From assembly GCF_014192645.1 (NCBI RefSeq), contig NZ_JACHYE010000001.1:62001-126000 (forward strand): a DNA stretch of 64,000 nt, written 5' to 3'. Both the position numbers and the translations under genes were made by a program. Positions 1-8,652 of this stretch are shown one piece after another. This stretch comes from Herbaspirillum sp. Sphag64. Lineage in GTDB: Bacteria > Pseudomonadota > Gammaproteobacteria > Burkholderiales > Burkholderiaceae_D. How positions within the stretch are numbered: position 1 is the first letter of the stretch; each line of letters opens with the position of its first letter. The notes beneath the pieces are model-generated. The model saw only the letters and a list, made by a program, of their open reading frames with translations, made no database searches and was not told the origin of the DNA.

Positions 1-1295
1 TTGGAAGTCAACAGCCATTCACCGCGCGGCGCAACCCATTCCCCCTTTTCATCAAACTTGCCGATGATCCGGGGGCGCACATCGTCGCGCCAGTTGTAGA
101 GCTGCTCCTTGAGCTGGTATTCGACCATCTGGCGCTTTTCTTCCACCACCAGAATTTCATCCAGACCTTGCGCAAAGGCACGTACGCCTTCCGGCTCCAG
201 CGGCCACGGCATGGCAACCTTGAATAGACGCAAACCCAGTTCGGCAGCAAAGTCTTCGTCAATCCCCAGCTCACTGAGCGCTTCCAGCACATCCATATAG
301 GATTTGCCCGAGGCAATAATACCCAGCCGTGCCTTGGGGCTATCGATCATCACGCGATTGAGCTGGTTGGCCCGGGCATAGGCCAGCGCCGCGTAAATCT
401 TGTAATCCTGCATCAACGCTTCCTGCTTGCGCGCCTGCACGCCCAGCGTATCGGTGGACAGGCGGGCGTTGAGTCCACCCGGCGGCATCACGAAGTCGGC
501 TGGCAGACGAATCTGCACACGATCAGGATTGGCATCGACCGACGCACTTGACTCGACCGTATCGGCCAGTGCCTTGAAGCCAACCACACAGCCAGAAAAG
601 CGCGACATGGCCCAGCCATGCAGACCAAGATCGAGGTATTCCTGCACATTGCAGGGATACAGCATCGGAATCATCGAAGCGGAGAAAATATGATCCGACT
701 GGTGCGGCAAGGTCGACGAATAAGCGCCATGATCATCGCCGGCGACCAGCAGCACGCCGCCTTTGGCGGAAGTGCCGGCATGGTTCATATGCTTGAGCAC
801 GTCGCCGCAGCGATCCACGCCCGGCCCCTTGCCGTACCACATGGCAAACACGCCCTCAACCTTGGCTGGGCCGATCAGATCGACCTGCTGCGTCCCCCAG
901 ACGGCGGTTGCGGCCATGTCTTCATTGGTGCCGGGGACGAAAGTAATCTGGTGTGCCTGCAGCTGCGGTTGCGCCTTCCAGAGTGCCTCGTCCAGTCCAC
1001 CTAGCGGCGAACCACGATAACCGGAGACAAAGCCAGCGGTATTGAGCCCGGCCTGCTGATCACGCAGCTTTTGTAACATCGGCAGACGGACCAATGCCTG
1101 AATGCCGGATAAATAGATACTGCCCGACGTCGCGCTGTATTTGTCATCCAGACTGACAGCGGCCAGTGGGGTTGCAGGAGGTAAGTCAGAGGAAGCGGCG
1201 TGAGGGCTCAGGCTGGCGGGCAACCGGATCGTCTCTCCTGCCACGTCTGGCAGGACAGCCGATCCAGCAGACGGGGCTGCTGTACGGGGATGCAT
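1..1295 (-). CDS. Indolepyruvate ferredoxin oxidoreductase, fused type, N-terminal part (cut by window edge)
   Basis: The family oxidatively decarboxylates arylpyruvates to arylacetyl-CoA in the cytoplasm using thiamine diphosphate and iron-sulfur centres. About 431 codons are visible, reading leftward out of the window. Seen: an alanine/proline-rich N-terminal extension of about 50 residues, then the TPP-enzyme pyrimidine-domain stretch with GYRGSPLGG, PGTNEDMAAT and MWYGKGPGVDR, all characteristic of the fused IorA-type enzymes, which are usually near 1150-1190 residues. The remaining TPP-binding and gamma domains should lie beyond base 1. The start at 1295 is supported by GGAGAC about 6 bases upstream. 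Its physiological substrate cannot be told from this part. A link to the aryl/acyl-CoA ligases at 38.8-47.3 kb is only a guess. Confidence 0.88.
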   Translation of the reverse strand, partial: MHPRTAAPSAGSAVLPDVAGETIRLPASLSPHAASSDLPPATPLAAVSLDDKYSATSGSIYLSGIQALVRLPMLQKLRDQQAGLNTAGFVSGYRGSPLGGLDEALWKAQPQLQAHQITFVPGTNEDMAATAVWGTQQVDLIGPAKVEGVFAMWYGKGPGVDRCGDVLKHMNHAGTSAKGGVLLVAGDDHGAYSSTLPHQSDHIFSASMIPMLYPCNVQEYLDLGLHGWAMSRFSGCVVGFKALADTVESSASVDANPDRVQIRLPADFVMPPGGLNARLSTDTLGVQARKQEALMQDYKIYAALAYARANQLNRVMIDSPKARLGIIASGKSYMDVLEALSELGIDEDFAAELGLRLFKVAMPWPLEPEGVRAFAQGLDEILVVEEKRQMVEYQLKEQLYNWRDDVRPRIIGKFDEKGEWVAPRGEWLLTS

Positions 1296-1678
1296 CGAAG
1301 TCTCCAAAATGTTGATTCAGATATCGTCTGTCGTTACCGCACCGGGTAGGATGCGCGACCGAGAGACGAGGGACCGTGGTAACGGTCTTCACTTCAGCTG
1401 GTCATTGCCAACTGCTGTGACTGAAGTCTAAGCCGATAGGAGAAATGGATGGAAATACCGATTATGGATAGGGGTATAAGTTTTAAATATAGCCCTGCAC
1501 AGCAACCAGATATGGCTGACTACCCTCTCCCGATACGGACTAATCGGTGTTAACATCAGTAGCCTGCGGCATGGCTTGGTTCGTGCTTGCGACGGTCACC
1601 TACTCAAGCAACACGACAACATCGTGTAAAACCCAGCGAAAGCAAGGTTAGAGAAACTTCACCAACCATCAACGAGTC
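1296..1678. other. Non-coding stretch upstream of the ferredoxin oxidoreductase
   Basis: About 380 bases with no convincing gene. It should hold the leftward promoter of the oxidoreductase and possibly a rightward promoter for the small membrane protein at 1679. Part of it, near 1440-1500, is AT-rich. I see no clear tRNA, riboswitch or repeat. Confidence 0.5.
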
Positions 1679-1834
1679 ATGAAACGCGTCATTACCAGCA
1701 TCCTTATTGCCGTCATCCTGTATTTTCTGCTGCCGCTGGTAGCCAGATTCATCCCACATCACCATTTACTGGTCGTCGCCGTGACTGCCGGGCTGGTGTC
1801 GCTGGCGGTGATCTCGATCATGGAAAAGGTGTAA
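1679..1834 (+). CDS. Small hydrophobic membrane protein, 51 residues, unknown
   Basis: A short open frame from ATG to TAA. The product starts MKRVIT and has two hydrophobic stretches, roughly residues 5-24 and 29-48, separated by FIPHHH, so it looks like a two-pass inner-membrane miniprotein ending in a charged EKV tail. The ribosome site is weak (an AAGG about 30 bases up and only CGAG close by). It stands alone between the divergent oxidoreductase and the phosphonate-type transporter. I do not recognise a family. The clean hydrophobic pattern and positively charged N-terminus favour a real gene, but chance is not excluded. Confidence 0.45.
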   Translation: MKRVITSILIAVILYFLLPLVARFIPHHHLLVVAVTAGLVSLAVISIMEKV

Positions 1835-2140
1835 TCACCGCCCCCCGGGCGCACGCTGCAAGCTGCGCCCATTTGTCGTTCTCCTGCAAGTCCTTCATCA
1901 CAGCCACCGCTATCGCTGATTGCCACTCAGCGCCGTCATTCAAAACCGGCTTCCAAACCTCCTTTTTTAGTAGGTAGCGACACCTCGCCACGGCATTTTT
2001 TTAGCTCATATATAGAGTAAATCTATAGTAAAAATCAGCTTCATAGATAACAGAGCAACTGTCATCCAGCGGTAACAATTGCGCCGTAATATCCGCTCAC
2101 TTTCTGGCCTAGCCCACTACAGATTGAGTGAAAGAACGCA
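1835..2140. other. Non-coding, AT-rich promoter region before the phosphonate-type importer
   Basis: About 300 bases without a gene. The part near 2000-2050 is rich in A and T and contains TATATATAGAG-like sequence, suitable for a promoter of the ABC operon starting at 2141. I cannot place a confident -10/-35 pair or a regulator site. Confidence 0.4.
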
Positions 2141-3259
2141 ATGTCCAACCCGCTGTCCACGCCTGCTGATTCTCGCTTCCAACCAGAGGACGAGGCGTTT
2201 CTGTCGATCCGTCACGTCGCCAAACGCTTCGATGCTTTCACGGCGCTGGATCAGGTGTCGCTGGACGTGAAGCAAGGAGAGATGGTGTGCCTGCTGGGAC
2301 CCTCCGGCTGCGGCAAGACCACTTTGCTGCGCGTGATCGCCGGGCTGGAGCGGCATGATCAGGGCAGTATTTTTGCTCACGGTGACGACATCTCGCTCCT
2401 GCCACCACAAGCGCGCGACTACGGCATTCTGTTTCAGTCCTATGCCCTGTTTCCTAACCTGACCGTGGCGCAGAATGTCGCCTATGGGTTAAGTGCCAAG
2501 CGTCTCTCACGCAGCCAGCAACAACAACGCGTGCAAGAAATGCTGGAGATGATTGGCTTGCCCGACAGCGGCAAGAAGTATCCGGGCCAACTCTCTGGTG
2601 GTCAGCAACAACGCGTAGCGCTGGCGCGTGCTCTGGCACCGTCCCCCTCCTTGCTATTGCTCGACGAACCACTCTCGGCGCTCGATGCGCAGGTGCGCGA
2701 ACATCTGCAACTGGAAATCCGCCGTCTGCAAAAGCAATTCCATATCACGACACTGATGGTGACTCACGATCAGGAAGAAGCGATGGTCATGGCAGACCGT
2801 ATCGCCATCATGCAACATGGCCGTATTGAGCAGTTTGATACACCGGATCGGATCTATCGTCAGCCTGCCACACCGTTTGTTGCCGACTTCGTCGGACAGG
2901 CCAACTGGCTTCCCTACGACCGGGTTGACGCCGCACACATCCGTATCGGCGCGCTGCAGCTTGAGGTTGCGCACAGCGTGCAGCAAGGCAGCGCAGATAC
3001 CAGCAGTGGTCGCTTGTTCTGCCGACCTGAGGCAGTAGACCTGTTCCCGGCAGCGGACGCCTGTAACCGCTTCAGCGCCCGCGTCGTAGATCAGATTTAC
3101 CTGGGCGACCGCTATCGCATGCTGCTGGAACTGGAGCAATTGCCCGGTCAGCGCCTGATGGCCGATATCACCAATGCAGTGCGTAGCCAGCTACCCGATA
3201 TCGCCAGCGATGCACTGTGGATTTCGCTGCCACAACGCAGTCTGCAGTTGTTTTCCTGA
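2141..3259 (+). CDS. phnT: ABC transporter ATPase, 2-aminoethylphosphonate type (PhnT-like)
   Basis: Cytoplasmic ATPase that would drive uptake through the permease encoded 8 bases downstream. The 372-residue product has a Walker A (GPSGCGKTT, about residues 51-59), signature [15 protein letters not shown], Walker B LLLLDEP and switch histidine in THDQEEA. A C-terminal extension of about 120 residues resembles the regulatory OB-fold of PotA/FbpC-class ATPases. The order ATPase, double permease, family-1 binding protein, FAD oxidase matches putative 2-aminoethylphosphonate importers rather than iron importers, which share the same ATPase class. Substrate is therefore inferred from neighbours. 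Confidence 0.8.
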   Translation: MSNPLSTPADSRFQPEDEAFLSIRHVAKRFDAFTALDQVSLDVKQGEMVCLLGPSGCGKTTLLRVIAGLERHDQGSIFAHGDDISLLPPQARDYGILFQSYALFPNLTVAQNVAYGLSAKRLSRSQQQQRVQEMLEMIGLPDSGKKYPGQLSGGQQQRVALARALAPSPSLLLLDEPLSALDAQVREHLQLEIRRLQKQFHITTLMVTHDQEEAMVMADRIAIMQHGRIEQFDTPDRIYRQPATPFVADFVGQANWLPYDRVDAAHIRIGALQLEVAHSVQQGSADTSSGRLFCRPEAVDLFPAADACNRFSARVVDQIYLGDRYRMLLELEQLPGQRLMADITNAVRSQLPDIASDALWISLPQRSLQLFS

Positions 3260-3266
3260 AGCTGAT

Positions 3267-5051
3267 ATGCGTTCTACTGTCTCCCCTACTTCCCTGTCGA
3301 CATTACCGAAGGGATCGACCGCCGATGCCTCTGCGCCAACTCAGGCAGCGCAGCGGTTGACCGCATCGCCACTGCAACGTCGCAATCGCAATAACGATGC
3401 CATCGTCAGCGGTACGCTGAAATATCTGCTGTTGCTGCTCCTGATTCTGGCGCTCGCCATGCCGCTGCTGGCAATGCTCGGGCAAGCCTTGCTGGATCAT
3501 GGACAATGGGCTGGTCTGGCTCCGTGGCACAAACTGACGGCCAATCCCAACTTCGTACCGATGGTCGGCCGTAGTATTGGCGTCGCGGCAGCAACTGCAC
3601 TGCTGGTCGTACCACTGGCTTACCTGTTCGCGTATGGCTTGCAACGCACATTGGCCCCAGCTAAAGGTCTATGGCGGGCGATTGCCTTGCTGCCGCTGCT
3701 GGCACCGTCGTTATTGCCGGGGATCGCGCTGATCTACCTGTTTGGTAATCAGGGCCTGTTCAAGGAATGGATGAACGGTAGCATCTATGGCTTCTGGGGC
3801 ATCCTGCTGGGCGAAACCTTCTATACCTTCCCGCATGCGCTGATGATCCTGTTGTCCGCCCTATCGCTGGCCGATGCACGTCTGTACGACGCCGCAGCAG
3901 CCATGGGTGCCGGCAGCTGGAAGACATTCCGCAGCGTGACCTTGCCAGCCACACGCTACGGTATCTTCGGCGCCTTCTGTCTGGTGTTTACGCTGACCAT
4001 TACCGACTTCGGTGTGCCCAAGATCGTCGGCGGCGCATTCAACGTACTGTCAGTGGAAGCCTATAAAGCGGTAGTTGGTCAGCAGCAATTTGATCGTGGC
4101 GCGCTGGTCGGCCTGTTGTTGCTGATCCCGGCACTGCTGACCTTTGCCGTCGATGGCTGGCTGCAACGTCGGCAACGGGCCCAGATGAGTAGCCGCGCCG
4201 AACTGCTGGTACCACGTCGGCAATGGCGACGCGACAGCGTCTATACCGTGATCATGCTGCTCATCAGTGCGGCCCTGCTACTGATGATCGTGGTTGCCAT
4301 CGGTGCTTCACTGGTCAAGCTGTGGCCTTACAACCTCCAGCTCACACTGATGCACTACGACTTCGACAACATGGATGGCGGTGGCTGGCTGGCTTACTGG
4401 AACAGCCTGCAGCTGGCGCTGGGAACCAGCGTGGTCGGCACCATCGTGATCTTTACCGGGGCCTGGCTGATGGAAAAAACCCGCAGCAGCCGCCTCCTGA
4501 GCGCTGTGTTGCGACTACTGACCTTCCTGCCGATGGCGGTACCGGGACTGGTACTCGGCCTGGGCTTCGTCTTTTTCTTTAATCATCCGGACAATCCACT
4601 GAATTTCCTCTACGGTGGCATGACGATCCTGATCCTGTGCTCGGTGATGCACTTCTACACCAGTGCTCACCTGACGGCAGTCACTGCGCTCAAGCAGATT
4701 GATCCGGAGTTCGAAGCGGCCTCGGCGTCGCTCAAGGTGCCACTGTGGCGCACCTATCTGCGCATCACCGTGCCCTTGTGCCTGCCGGCGGTGCTGGAGA
4801 TCTTCCGCTACCTGTTCGTCTCGGCCATGACCACGGTGTCGGCAGTGATCTTCCTCTATAGCCCCAACACCGTACTGGCAGCGATTGCCGTGCTGAACAT
4901 GGATGATGCCGGTGATGTTGGTCCCGCGGCTGCCATGTCGACCCTGATCCTGCTGACCTCAATTGTCGTCTCGCTGTTGCTGCACTGGGGACTGGGTAGC
5001 TGGGTGAACAAGGCACAAGCGTGGCGCACTGCCAGCAAGAGAAGCACATGA
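3267..5051 (+). CDS. ABC transporter permease, fused double domain (PhnU/PhnV type)
   Basis: Inner-membrane channel of the importer, 594 residues. It holds two copies of the binding-protein-dependent permease domain in one chain: one around residues 100-300 with the coupling-helix motif DAAAAMGAGSW, and one around residues 390-585 with FEAASASLKVPLW. About twelve hydrophobic segments are visible. The N-terminus is a polar serine/threonine-rich tail before the first membrane helix. ATG 3267 lies 8 bases after the ATPase stop and is the first start outside that gene. A fused permease is known from FbpB-like and aminoethylphosphonate systems. Confidence 0.82.
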   Translation: MRSTVSPTSLSTLPKGSTADASAPTQAAQRLTASPLQRRNRNNDAIVSGTLKYLLLLLLILALAMPLLAMLGQALLDHGQWAGLAPWHKLTANPNFVPMVGRSIGVAAATALLVVPLAYLFAYGLQRTLAPAKGLWRAIALLPLLAPSLLPGIALIYLFGNQGLFKEWMNGSIYGFWGILLGETFYTFPHALMILLSALSLADARLYDAAAAMGAGSWKTFRSVTLPATRYGIFGAFCLVFTLTITDFGVPKIVGGAFNVLSVEAYKAVVGQQQFDRGALVGLLLLIPALLTFAVDGWLQRRQRAQMSSRAELLVPRRQWRRDSVYTVIMLLISAALLLMIVVAIGASLVKLWPYNLQLTLMHYDFDNMDGGGWLAYWNSLQLALGTSVVGTIVIFTGAWLMEKTRSSRLLSAVLRLLTFLPMAVPGLVLGLGFVFFFNHPDNPLNFLYGGMTILILCSVMHFYTSAHLTAVTALKQIDPEFEAASASLKVPLWRTYLRITVPLCLPAVLEIFRYLFVSAMTTVSAVIFLYSPNTVLAAIAVLNMDDAGDVGPAAAMSTLILLTSIVVSLLLHWGLGSWVNKAQAWRTASKRST

Positions 5052-5123
5052 ATAACCGATTTGAATAGCCGATTTGATTTCCACCACGTCGTTTCTTTTT
5101 TTCTTAACCATCAGAAAGCAACC

Positions 5124-6146
5124 ATGAAAACTTCAATCGTTCGTACCCTGCTGGCTGCCGTTCTTGGTACAAGTGCGCTGCTGTCGGCACACGCTGCAAC
5201 CACATTGACCGTCTACACTGCGCTCGAAGCCGATCAGATCAAGGCGTATGAAACCGAGTTCAAGAAAGCCAATCCCGATATCGAAATCAAGTGGGTACGC
5301 GACTCGACTGGCGTGGTCACCGCCAAGCTGCTCGCTGAAAAAGCCAATCCAAAAGCTGACGTGGTCTGGGGTCTGGCGGCGACTAGCCTGGCCATTCTCG
5401 ACAAGGAAGGCATGCTGACACCTTACGCACCGAAGAATCTGGGCAATATCGATGCCAAGTATCGCAGTGCCGCCAACCCACCAGCATGGGTCGGAATGGA
5501 TGTCTGGGGTTCGGCCATCTGCTTCAACACCGTCGAAGCGCAAAAGCAAGGTCTGCCAAAGCCAACTTCCTGGGCTGACCTGACCAAGCCTGTCTACGCC
5601 GGCAAGATCGTGATGCCACATCCAGCCTCCTCCGGCACTGGCTACCTCGACGTCAGCGCCTGGATTCAAATGATGGGTGAAGACAAGGCCTGGGCCTACA
5701 TGGACGCGCTGCACAAGAATATTGGTCAATACACGCACTCCGGTTCCAAGCCATGCAAGCTGGCCGCTACCGGCGAATTCCCGATTGGTATCGCTTTTGA
5801 ATACCGTGCCGTGAAGACCAAGAAGGATGGCGCACCGATTGATATCGTTCTGCCATCGGAAGGTCTGGGCTGGGATGTTGAAGCCACTGCCATCATCAAG
5901 GGCACCAAGAATCTGGACGCTGCCAAGCGTCTGGCCGATTTCTCGGCCAGCAAGGAAGCCATGGAGCAGTACGAGAAGAACTTTGCAGTTGTCGCCGTTC
6001 CTGGCATTGCCAAGCCTGATGCCCTGCTGCCAGCGGACTACGAAAAGCACCTGTCGAAGAATGACTTCACCTGGGCCAGCACCAACCGTGATCGCATCCT
6101 GACCGAATGGAGCAAGCGTTACGAAAGCAAGGCTGAGCCAAAGTAA
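5124..6146 (+). CDS. phnS: Periplasmic binding protein, 2-aminoethylphosphonate type (PhnS-like)
   Basis: Family-1 solute-binding protein of 340 residues that would capture ligand in the periplasm and deliver it to the permease. A clear signal peptide is present (MKTSIVRTLL, a hydrophobic core, and an AHA cut site before ATTLTVYTAL). The mature part contains IEIKWVRDSTG and PHPASSGTGYLDV, close to FbpA-class proteins and to the putative aminoethylphosphonate subgroup. ATG 5124 was chosen because it begins the signal peptide and follows AGAAAG. Two strong hairpins lie downstream, before the oxidase gene. Iron or another anion is the main alternative ligand. Confidence 0.8.
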   Translation: MKTSIVRTLLAAVLGTSALLSAHAATTLTVYTALEADQIKAYETEFKKANPDIEIKWVRDSTGVVTAKLLAEKANPKADVVWGLAATSLAILDKEGMLTPYAPKNLGNIDAKYRSAANPPAWVGMDVWGSAICFNTVEAQKQGLPKPTSWADLTKPVYAGKIVMPHPASSGTGYLDVSAWIQMMGEDKAWAYMDALHKNIGQYTHSGSKPCKLAATGEFPIGIAFEYRAVKTKKDGAPIDIVLPSEGLGWDVEATAIIKGTKNLDAAKRLADFSASKEAMEQYEKNFAVVAVPGIAKPDALLPADYEKHLSKNDFTWASTNRDRILTEWSKRYESKAEPK

Positions 6147-6155
6147 ATGGTTTCA

Positions 6156-6179
6156 TGATCAGGCAACCCTGCCTGATCA
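6156..6179 (+). promoter_or_regulatory. Perfect hairpin downstream of the binding-protein gene
   Basis: Two perfect 10-base arms, TGATCAGGCA and TGCCTGATCA, enclose a 4-base loop ten bases after the binding-protein stop. No T-run follows, so it is more likely an mRNA 3'-end stabiliser or leaky terminator than a full stop. Confidence 0.6.
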
Positions 6180-6198
6180 AAGCCTGAATTATTCGATC

Positions 6199-6233
6199 GC
6201 ATCCTGCCATCAAGAACGACTGCGGCAGGATGC
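6199..6233 (+). promoter_or_regulatory. Second hairpin in the binding-protein/oxidase gap
   Basis: Ten-base arms GCATCCTGCC and GGCAGGATGC around a 15-base loop, followed by CCTTCTT. With the hairpin just upstream it could lower expression of the oxidase relative to the binding protein. Confidence 0.55.
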
Positions 6234-6332
6234 CCTTCTTCGGGATAAATACAAGATGTGTTTGCCCAGTTGCACTGCACTGGCAGTGGATTGAGCCAAC
6301 GTATTTTTCGCCCAATGCAGATGGAGTATGGA

Positions 6333-7505
6333 ATGAGCACTACCAACAAGGATCATGTTGATGTCGCCGTCGTCGGCGCAGGCATGCTGGGATTGGCGCA
6401 TGCGTTTGCAGCCCTCAAGCGCGGCCTGCGGGTGGCCGTGTTTGAACGGACCAGCACCCCGATCGGCGCATCGATTCGCAATTTCGGCCAGGCGCTGGTC
6501 ACCGGTCAGCCGCCCGGCGTCATGCTGGGTCTTGCCAAACAAAGCCGGGAGCTGTGGTTGCATCTGTCACAACGCGCCAATTTCAGCGTACGTGAAGGTG
6601 GTGTCCTGCTGTTTGCACGTAGCGCTGCTGAACAGGCCGTGCTGGAAGAATTCATGATCGTGCGCGCACGTCAGCATGGCTACGATGTTTCGTTGCTGGA
6701 AGGGGAACAGTTGGCGGCGCTGTATGGTGGCCGCTTCCGCCATCATCGGGCAGCGCTGCACGGCACTGCGGATTTGCAGCTCTATTCGCGTGAAGCGATC
6801 CCGGCATTGGTCTGCTATCTGCAATCGCAAGGCGTGCAATTTTATTTCAATACGCTGGTCAAGGAAGCCGGCGATGGGCAGCTCTCCACGACCGCTGGCG
6901 AATTCCGCGCTGAGCGTACCATTGTCTGCTCTGGCCATGACTATCAAACCCTGTTTGCCGAACAACTGGGCGCCATGAACCTGAAGGTGTGCCGCCTGCA
7001 AATGCTGCGCGCCAAGACCCGTGAACCGCTGGCACTGACGCATCCGGTCCTGACCGGACTGTCCTGCACCCACTATGGTGCATTTTCGGACTTGCCAAGT
7101 GCGGCAGCGCTGGACGCGGAGATCGAAGCCAATACACCGGCCATCAAACGTCACGGCATCCACTTGCTGGTCAGTCCGACGCCGTATCAGGAATTGATCA
7201 TCGGCGACTCGCATTACTACGGTGTCGATGCGCCGCCGTTCAACAACGAAGAGATCGATCAGATCTTCATCGATCTGACCGAACACACGCTGGGTGTAAA
7301 GCTGGACGTGCTGGAGCGCTGGCAAGGTGTCTACGGCAGCAAGGGACCGGGACCATTTTCAGTCACCCGTATCGATGACCACACGACAGTCTCGTTAATG
7401 CATACCGGCATCGGAATGAGTGTTGGACTGGGATTGGGGGAGCGGGTGGTCAGCGCCTTGCTGGACAATACTGCCCTGCCCGATCCAGCTGTCGACACGC
7501 AATAA
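6333..7505 (+). CDS. FAD-dependent amine oxidase of phosphonate loci (TIGR03364-like)
   Basis: DAO-family flavoenzyme, 390 residues, cytoplasmic. Seen: an N-terminal FAD Rossmann motif VAVVGAGMLGLAHA, an ERT acidic end of the second strand, and a C-terminal GIGMSVGLGLGERV flavin-contact stretch. Members of this type occur in phosphonate catabolism loci, and some are reported to oxidise 2-aminoethylphosphonate or its N-methyl form to phosphonoacetaldehyde (family knowledge). The start at 6333 has GGAG six bases upstream; upstream codons lack this. It follows the importer genes in the same direction and so probably processes what they bring in. The exact amine substrate is not shown by sequence. 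Confidence 0.75.
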   Translation: MSTTNKDHVDVAVVGAGMLGLAHAFAALKRGLRVAVFERTSTPIGASIRNFGQALVTGQPPGVMLGLAKQSRELWLHLSQRANFSVREGGVLLFARSAAEQAVLEEFMIVRARQHGYDVSLLEGEQLAALYGGRFRHHRAALHGTADLQLYSREAIPALVCYLQSQGVQFYFNTLVKEAGDGQLSTTAGEFRAERTIVCSGHDYQTLFAEQLGAMNLKVCRLQMLRAKTREPLALTHPVLTGLSCTHYGAFSDLPSAAALDAEIEANTPAIKRHGIHLLVSPTPYQELIIGDSHYYGVDAPPFNNEEIDQIFIDLTEHTLGVKLDVLERWQGVYGSKGPGPFSVTRIDDHTTVSLMHTGIGMSVGLGLGERVVSALLDNTALPDPAVDTQ

Positions 7506-7559
7506 TCACCTTCACCTTCACCTTCACCTTCACCTTCACCTTCACCTTCACCTTCACCT
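7506..7559. repeat. Tandem hexanucleotide repeat, nine copies of TCACCT
   Basis: Nine exact copies of a 6-base unit fill most of the 65-base gap between the stop codon of the FAD oxidase and the stop codon of the convergent LysR gene. It lies outside both genes, so length changes would not alter either protein. Confidence 0.95.
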
Positions 7560-7570
7560 ACGCGAAGAGG

Positions 7571-8515
7571 CTATTGCGAACGCATCAAGGCGTGTGCATG
7601 CAACCAGCGACCTGTGCGACACAGGTCGTCGGTCACATCCAGCACCAGTCGTTCAACGGCAGCAGCAGCATTGGTGAGCGGGATGTTCTTCGAAGCACAC
7701 AAGGCCAGCGTGCGCGACATCGGCTCGCCGCTCATCGGATGCGCCACCATGTCGCCACGCTCAATCTCTGCCAGCAAGGGCGCAACCGGCAAGATGGTAG
7801 CGCCGATATCGGCCAGAATTGCCGACTTCAGAATCGCCACCGAGTTGATCTCGATCACGTTCTCCAGCGTCATGCCTTGCGCGCGTACGCGGTTTTCGAT
7901 TCGTGGCCGCACACCGTGCTGCAAACCTGGCAAGATCAACGGAGCCTGAATCGCCCTGGCCAAGGTCACCGATTTGCTGCGGCCCACGCCATACTGAGAA
8001 TCAGCGCGGGTGATATACATCATCTGCTCTTCCACCATTGGCGTAGCGGCAAAGGCCGATAGCTGACCATCATCGAACAGCACCGCCAGATTGATGCGCC
8101 CTGAGCGCAACTGCACGATCAGATTACCGGTCAGTTCCTCCGTCAGCAGCAAGGTGATTTCAGGATAAGTCGCACGAATGGCCGTCAGCAGTGGCAATGC
8201 CAAGGCGCCGGAAACACTCTGCGGGATGCCCAGCGCGACGGTTCCCGATGGCTTGCCGTTCGATTGCGCCACTGCCGATCTGGCATCCATGACCTGTTTC
8301 AGAATCGCCTGCGCATGCTCGTAGAAAATCTTGCCGGCATCGGTCGCAATCACCCCTTGCGCCGAGCGGTGTAGCAACTGCGCGGCGAGCTCTTCTTCCA
8401 GCTGGCGAATCTGCTGGGTCAACGCTGGCTGCGCAATATGCAGCACCCGTGCCGCACGCGAGAGCGAACCATGATCAACGATCGCAACAAAATACCTGAG
8501 TTGGCGCAGTTCCAT
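7571..8515 (-). CDS. LysR-family regulator, Nac-like
   Basis: DNA-binding regulator of 314 residues. The N-terminal winged helix-turn-helix reads LRYFVAIVDHGSLSRAARVL and continues AQPALTQQIRQLEEEL, very like Nac/CysB-type LysR proteins. The effector domain fills residues 90-300. ATG 8515 starts directly at the conserved MELRQLRYF; a longer form would need a TTG and add an unlike extension. No good ribosome site is visible. It is divergent from the dehydrogenase at 8653, so it most likely controls the 8.6-13.3 kb catabolic unit. It is convergent with the phosphonate-type locus. Confidence 0.87.
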   Translation of the reverse strand: MELRQLRYFVAIVDHGSLSRAARVLHIAQPALTQQIRQLEEELAAQLLHRSAQGVIATDAGKIFYEHAQAILKQVMDARSAVAQSNGKPSGTVALGIPQSVSGALALPLLTAIRATYPEITLLLTEELTGNLIVQLRSGRINLAVLFDDGQLSAFAATPMVEEQMMYITRADSQYGVGRSKSVTLARAIQAPLILPGLQHGVRPRIENRVRAQGMTLENVIEINSVAILKSAILADIGATILPVAPLLAEIERGDMVAHPMSGEPMSRTLALCASKNIPLTNAAAAVERLVLDVTDDLCRTGRWLHAHALMRSQ

Positions 8516-8604
8516 GCGGACGTGGTGGGTCTTCAGAAAAAAGGAGCGCTCATTGTACGGTGCTTCACGCCGGACCGGAAAAACCGCAAGCACTTGCAAC
8601 TGAA

Positions 8605-8621
8605 ATACAAGACAGTGGTAT
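8605..8621. promoter_or_regulatory. Candidate LysR operator between the regulator and the dehydrogenase
   Basis: An inverted repeat ATAC-N9-GTAT sits in the 137-base divergent gap, 30-50 bases before the dehydrogenase start. The symmetry is of LysR type, but the element is short and not tested. Confidence 0.3.
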
Positions 8622-8652
8622 CTTTTAGCGTCCTCATTTTCCGAGCCGCACC

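Noticed and set aside
2141-6146. Iron(III) ABC importer (FbpABC)
   Set aside because: The family overlaps, but the adjacent phosphonate-locus FAD oxidase and binding-protein subgroup fit aminoethylphosphonate better. Not fully excluded.
7506-7559. CRISPR array
   Set aside because: The unit is 6 bases with no spacers; it is a simple-sequence repeat.
7420-7677. Plus-strand frame with repeated His-Leu units
   Set aside because: The repeat is the hexanucleotide tract read in a chance frame; it overlaps two real genes and has no start context.
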